Assembly (NCBI GenBank): GCA_026400425.1
Contig: JAPLPC010000610.1
Location: 1-18,855, forward strand
Direction: 5' to 3'
Length of the DNA: 18,855 nucleotides
Origin: Hyphomicrobiales bacterium
Lineage (GTDB): Bacteria; Pseudomonadota; Alphaproteobacteria; Rhizobiales; Xanthobacteraceae
This document shows, in pieces, positions 15,554 through 18,855 of the stretch. The stretch's first letter is position 1. Each line of letters starts with the position of its first letter. The notes below the pieces were generated by a model, which was given only the letters and a program-made list of their open reading frames with translations, ran no database searches and was not told the DNA's origin. Made by a program: the position numbers and the translations under genes.

Positions 15554-16731
15554 AGCACATTCTCCGTACCGAGAACCGTAGTCGCGTTTGTCGCGTAACC
15601 TGCGCCCAAGCTGTGGACGAGCCCGAGCTGGGCGCCAGCAACCTGCCGATCACCACACTGCCCCCGCAGCTGCGCGATCACCTCGTAAAAATGAAAGAGC
15701 GAGCCTGGCATGCCCGGGTGCGCAAACGACAGAAGCCCGCCGTGAGTATTAGATGGAATCTGACCACCATAGGTCATATGGCCATCAGCGACAAAACGGC
15801 CGCCTTCCCCCTTTGGACAAAAGCCCAAGTCTTCCAGCATCATAATAACCGTACCGGTGAAACAATCGTAGATTCCGGCGATATGCATATCCTTGGGACC
15901 ATATCCCGCCATCGCATAGGCGTTGCGGCTGGACATGACGGCGCCGGTGGATGTTAGCGACGGCATCAGAAATATGTGCTCGTGCGTGTAGCACTCGCCG
16001 CCGCCTAAGATATAAATTGGATTAACAATACCGAGTTCCTTCGCGTGCTCGGCGGAGGTTAAGATAAATGCGGCTCCACCATCTGAAATTAACGAGCAAT
16101 CAAGCTTGTGATAGGGTGTGGTGACCCAACCCGAATTCAATACGTCGTCGATGGTGATCGGCGCGGTTTGCTGAGCGCCCGGCGTGCGTGACGCGTGCCG
16201 CCGCGACACCACCGCGACTTCAGCGAGTTGTTCCGCCGTCGTACCGAACTCCCGCATGTGACGATGAGCTGTCATGGCAAAAGTGTTAGCTACTGGAATC
16301 CCATACGGCATTTCGTATTGCTGGTCACGGCTTTCAGTCATCGAGCGTAACGCCATCTCTGGCGTTAACCCTGTCATCAAGCTATCACCGGCCGTCAAGA
16401 GAATGACTTTCGCTAAACCGCCTTGGATCGCAGCGGCGCCGATATTGAACATCGTTGCAGCCGTTGCGCCCGATACCTGCAACGTATTCGAGAATGTCGG
16501 CTGAATGCCAAAATACTCACTCAGGGCTACGCTAAACCGATGAAATGGAGATGCGAAAGCGTGACACGACAGCACCCCATCGACGACACTTTTCTCTAGG
16601 CCGGCATCGGCGAGTGCTTTTTTGGAAGCGTCGGCGGCCAGCCATAGAGGGCTTCGCCCTGGCACTTTACCGACCGGTGATATACCGATGCCGATGACCG
16701 CGACTTTGCCGCGCAGCGTAGTTTCACTCAA
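15550..16731 (-). CDS. Thiolase-fold protein without thiolase cysteines (SCP-x/Ltp2-like, possible retro-aldolase)
   Basis: A 393-residue member of the thiolase superfamily that cannot be a normal thiolase. The nucleophile loop reads NTLQVSGATAATM with Val86 where thiolases have the acylated Cys, and the late Cys-x-GGG loop reads HSLGAG, with His383. What remains is NTHGGLLSFAHPG at 328-340, with the family His338, and GIYDCFTG with Tyr288. Ltp2-type steroid side-chain aldolases share these changes and carry a tyrosine in a YDxFT segment. It is most likely a lyase cleaving a beta-hydroxyacyl-CoA, working with the DUF35 protein. The start is TTG at 16731, overlapping the ligase stop (TTGA) with GGGAGGA eight bases upstream. 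Substrate unknown. Alternative: a non-catalytic carrier. Confidence 0.85.
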   Translation of the reverse strand: MSETTLRGKVAVIGIGISPVGKVPGRSPLWLAADASKKALADAGLEKSVVDGVLSCHAFASPFHRFSVALSEYFGIQPTFSNTLQVSGATAATMFNIGAAAIQGGLAKVILLTAGDSLMTGLTPEMALRSMTESRDQQYEMPYGIPVANTFAMTAHRHMREFGTTAEQLAEVAVVSRRHASRTPGAQQTAPITIDDVLNSGWVTTPYHKLDCSLISDGGAAFILTSAEHAKELGIVNPIYILGGGECYTHEHIFLMPSLTSTGAVMSSRNAYAMAGYGPKDMHIAGIYDCFTGTVIMMLEDLGFCPKGEGGRFVADGHMTYGGQIPSNTHGGLLSFAHPGMPGSLFHFYEVIAQLRGQCGDRQVAGAQLGLVHSLGAGYATNATTVLGTENVL

Positions 16732-18272
16732 AATGCATTTCCTCCCGCGGCAGCCTTGGTGAGCATGGCCTCGAGCTCGTGGCGCTGGACCTTGCCGCTG
16801 GTCGAGCGCGGAAATTCAGAGAAATTGATAAACTTGAATTGTTGCGGACACTTGTAGGCGGCAAGCTCGCGTCGGCAAAGGCGCACAAGATCCGCTTCGG
16901 TTACGCTGTCATCGCTTCGGGCGACAAAAGCGACAGGGACTTCTCCCCATCTATTGTCTGCTGCTCGAACAACCGCGGCTTCCGCAACGCGGCTGTCACT
17001 CATGAGAACGCGCTCGATCTCGGCGGGATAGACATTCTCACCGCCGGACTTAATCAGATACTTGACGCGATCGACAAATTCGAGCGTGCCATCTTCGTTT
17101 CGGCGGAATACATCGCCCATATGAAACCATCCATTTCGGAAATCCCGTTGGTTCACGTCGTCGGCTTGCCAATATCCGGAAAACAAGGTGGGACCGCGCA
17201 TGACAAGTTCACCGGGCATGCCCTGCGTAACTTCGCGGTCCAGAGGATCCACCAATTTGACCTGGCAAAACGCATTTTGTTGCTTCGGAAGCTGCTGCGG
17301 AATAATTCCGGGAGCAATCAGCGCACGCGTTGCGGGAGGCAACCCCGTCTCGGTTGCGCCGAAGCTATTAAGGTAGGGTGCCTGTAATAGCTCGGTGACT
17401 TCAGCAATCGCATGAGGCGGAACCAAGTCGGCCATAGCTCCGCAAATGCGAACACCTTTAACAAGTGTACCTTCTTGCTTCAACGCTGCAGCGAAGGCCT
17501 CGACCATGCCCGGAATTAAAACGAGCCATCCAATTTGATGATGGGCGAGAGCGTTGAGCATCGGCTTGATCTGAAATCCGTCGATCATTACGACGATACC
17601 GCCGCGAAGCAATGTCGAGATCGCATGATCGGTAGATGCCATATGGAACATTGGCGCCCAAGCTACGAAGCTATCGCGATTTGAGATGGCAAGCTCGGAA
17701 CTGAAAACCAACGATCTCGCGATCATTGCGCGATGCGAGATGATTGCGCCTTTTGGCACCCCCGTGGTCCCGCTCGTATAGAGGATCACGAGGCCATCTT
17801 CCGCTTGGGCTACAATCTGACATTCGTGATTGATCTGCTGCGCCAATTGATCTTCGTACGCCGGTCCGATCTCGAGTATTTTCCGATCGCCATTTTCGAG
17901 AATGCTTTTTAGGTCAGTCTCTACGATGACGAGTTTGGGGGAAACAAGATCGACGCAATAGCTGAGCTCGCGTGACGATAAACGCCAGTTGAGGCAAGCG
18001 GTTATGACGCCGAGATTCGCTGCGGCAAGTTCAACCTCAATATATTCGGGCCGGTTGCGCGAGAGCAATGCAACGCGATCACCCCGACGTAAACCACTCG
18101 CTGACAGAACGGATGTTAAGCGTTCAATGCGATCGAGCAATTCGCCGTAGCTTATTTCTCGGCCCTGATACTCGATCGCAACCTGGTTCGATTGAACCTT
18201 TGCGCGGCTGCGAAATAGCTCGCTCACTGTCTGGCACGAGCCCATCGTGATGCCGTCGAGTTCGGCAGGCAT
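16728..18272 (-). CDS. AMP-forming acyl-CoA ligase (ANL superfamily)
   Basis: Activates a carboxylic acid to its CoA ester with ATP, the entry step of the pathway. Complete set of motifs: phosphate loop YTSGTTGVPKG at 165-175, NSFGATETG (A5), GELVMRGPTLFSGYW (A6), GWFHMGDV (A7, with Met for the usual Thr but Asp kept), KSGGENVYPAEIE (A8), and catalytic Lys494 in STSGKVQRHE. The 514 residues are typical of medium-chain or cyclic acid ligases. ATG at 18272 has GGGAG upstream; a second ATG at 18245 is possible. First gene of an operon with the thiolase-like and DUF35 genes. As the only intact ligase in the window it may cover for the broken one in the uptake operon. Confidence 0.92.
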   Translation of the reverse strand: MPAELDGITMGSCQTVSELFRSRAKVQSNQVAIEYQGREISYGELLDRIERLTSVLSASGLRRGDRVALLSRNRPEYIEVELAAANLGVITACLNWRLSSRELSYCVDLVSPKLVIVETDLKSILENGDRKILEIGPAYEDQLAQQINHECQIVAQAEDGLVILYTSGTTGVPKGAIISHRAMIARSLVFSSELAISNRDSFVAWAPMFHMASTDHAISTLLRGGIVVMIDGFQIKPMLNALAHHQIGWLVLIPGMVEAFAAALKQEGTLVKGVRICGAMADLVPPHAIAEVTELLQAPYLNSFGATETGLPPATRALIAPGIIPQQLPKQQNAFCQVKLVDPLDREVTQGMPGELVMRGPTLFSGYWQADDVNQRDFRNGWFHMGDVFRRNEDGTLEFVDRVKYLIKSGGENVYPAEIERVLMSDSRVAEAAVVRAADNRWGEVPVAFVARSDDSVTEADLVRLCRRELAAYKCPQQFKFINFSEFPRSTSGKVQRHELEAMLTKAAAGGNAF

Positions 18273-18327
18273 GTTCAGTTTACTCCCAGGGTGTCTCGTT
18301 CCGTCATGGGCAGCTCGACAGAGCTGA

Positions 18328-18356
18328 ACTATATGCTTGCAGCATCACCGGATCAA
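18328..18356 (-). promoter_or_regulatory. Promoter of the ligase-thiolase-DUF35 operon
   Basis: On the minus strand TTGATC (18351-18356) and TATAGT (18328-18333) are separated by exactly 17 bases. This gives four of six and five of six consensus matches. Transcription would start near 18321, leaving a leader of about 50 bases. It overlaps the divergent promoter, and the operator at 18366 lies just upstream of its -35 box. Confidence 0.5.
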
Positions 18357-18365
18357 ACCTAAAAT
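18337..18365 (+). promoter_or_regulatory. Promoter of the divergent crotonase gene
   Basis: TTGCAG at 18337-18342, a 17-base spacer and TAAAAT at 18360-18365. The -10 box is strong and the -35 weak. The operator begins at the very next base, so it would cover the transcription start, as at livG. Confidence 0.45.
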
Positions 18366-18379
18366 CTAACAGATGTTCG
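18366..18379. promoter_or_regulatory. Operator site 5 (CTAAC-AGAT-GTTCG)
   Basis: This copy lies between the two divergent genes, immediately after the rightward -10 box and nine bases upstream of the leftward -35 box. A single bound dimer could control both directions. An overlapping inverted repeat, TGTTC-N6-GAACA, spans 18374-18389 and may be a second site. Confidence 0.5.
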
Positions 18380-18449
18380 AAAAAGAACAGACGACTGGTC
18401 GTATGTACCGTCGTTGCCGCAAACATGGTGAGAAAGATAGGAAATACAA

Positions 18450-18855
18450 ATGGCCGATCGTTACGCCGCCTACACAAGCCTGAAGCTCGATTATCCATCC
18501 GAAAGAATACTTCGCATTACCTTTGACCGTCCGGAAACCTACAACTCCGTGGACGCCGCGACCCATACCCAACTTACTCTTATCTGGCGCGATATTAATG
18601 AAGATCCGGATATCAATGCCGTCATAGTCACGGGAGCAGGTAAAGCGTTCTCTGCAGGAGGTGACTTCGAACTGATCAAAAGTATCCTCGACGATCCCAA
18701 AGCCCGCATGTCTACTTGGAAGGAGGCAAAAGACCTCGTTTACAACGTTATTAACTGCAACAAGCCGATCATTTCGGCCATAAACGGCGTAGCGGTGGGC
18801 GCCGGACTTGTTGTAGGGATCTTGGCCGATGTCTCGATCTGCGGAAAATCTGCTC
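18450..18855 (+). CDS. Crotonase-family protein lacking one catalytic Glu (partial, runs off the right edge)
   Basis: An enoyl-CoA hydratase/isomerase-fold protein; the first 135 residues are in the window. ATG at 18450 follows AGGAA. Visible features are RITFDRPETYNSVD at 22-35, the oxyanion segment FSAGGDFELI at 67-76, and the second oxyanion region INGVAVGAGLVVG at 111-123. At the position of the first catalytic glutamate of true hydratases (GGGxE) there is Val121, and the second lies beyond the edge. It may therefore be an isomerase, decarboxylase or hydrolase of the crotonase fold rather than a plain hydratase. Its divergent partner is the ligase operon, and both share the operator at 18366. 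Confidence 0.85.
   Translation, partial: MADRYAAYTSLKLDYPSERILRITFDRPETYNSVDAATHTQLTLIWRDINEDPDINAVIVTGAGKAFSAGGDFELIKSILDDPKARMSTWKEAKDLVYNVINCNKPIISAINGVAVGAGLVVGILADVSICGKSA

Noticed and set aside
15550..16731. Annotation as acetyl-CoA acetyltransferase
   Set aside because: Catalytic cysteine positions are Val86 and His383, so thiolysis or Claisen condensation by the usual mechanism is not expected.
1..18855. CRISPR arrays, insertion sequences, transposase genes, tRNA or rRNA genes, prophage genes
   Set aside because: No repeated spacer pattern, transposase motifs, cloverleaf or ribosomal RNA sequence noticed on reading either strand.

Overview
The window looks like chromosomal or accessory DNA of an alphaproteobacterium, most likely Hyphomicrobiales near Bradyrhizobium and its relatives. 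This rests on family resemblance: the paralogue-type Liv transporter with an acyl-CoA ligase inside the operon, the FHDIKHYRRRKRW tail of LivF, and the MFFRQAG start of LivM. It is an acyl-CoA catabolic and uptake locus. Almost all of it lies on the minus strand; two genes on the left and one on the right are on plus.

Layout: 1-490 holds no gene I can defend. A plus promoter with an operator sits at 492-536, followed by about 270 bases without a recognisable gene, then a hotdog thioesterase (804-1202) and a NUDT19-like Nudix hydrolase (1382-2233). From 9297 leftwards runs a minus-strand uptake operon: livG, an acyl-CoA ligase broken by an internal deletion/frameshift, livH, livM, livF, a periplasmic binding protein, and perhaps an 85-residue unknown. 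From 14997 leftwards runs a second minus operon: acyl-CoA dehydrogenase, MCC/GCC-type carboxyltransferase, biotin carboxylase-BCCP and enoyl-CoA hydratase. From 18272 leftwards runs a third minus operon: acyl-CoA ligase, a thiolase-fold protein lacking the thiolase cysteines, and a DUF35 zinc-ribbon/OB protein, all overlapping by 4 bases or fewer. A divergent crotonase gene starts at 18450 and runs off the right edge.

The genes read as one pathway: import of an acid, activation to a CoA ester, alpha,beta-dehydrogenation, biotin-dependent gamma-carboxylation and hydration. That is the logic of the leucine/isovalerate (Liu) and acyclic terpene (Atu) routes. No HMG-CoA lyase is in the window. 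The Cys-less thiolase/DUF35 pair resembles the Ltp2-DUF35 retro-aldolases and could take that place; this is inference.

The strongest unannotated signal is a shared palindrome, CTAAC-N4-GTT(A/C)G. By eye it occurs five times, always in a promoter region (523, 9325, 15059, 15076, 18366), in front of all three minus operons, the divergent crotonase and the left plus unit. At three of the sites it directly follows a plausible -10 box. It looks like the operator of one TetR-type acyl-CoA-responsive repressor encoded outside the window.
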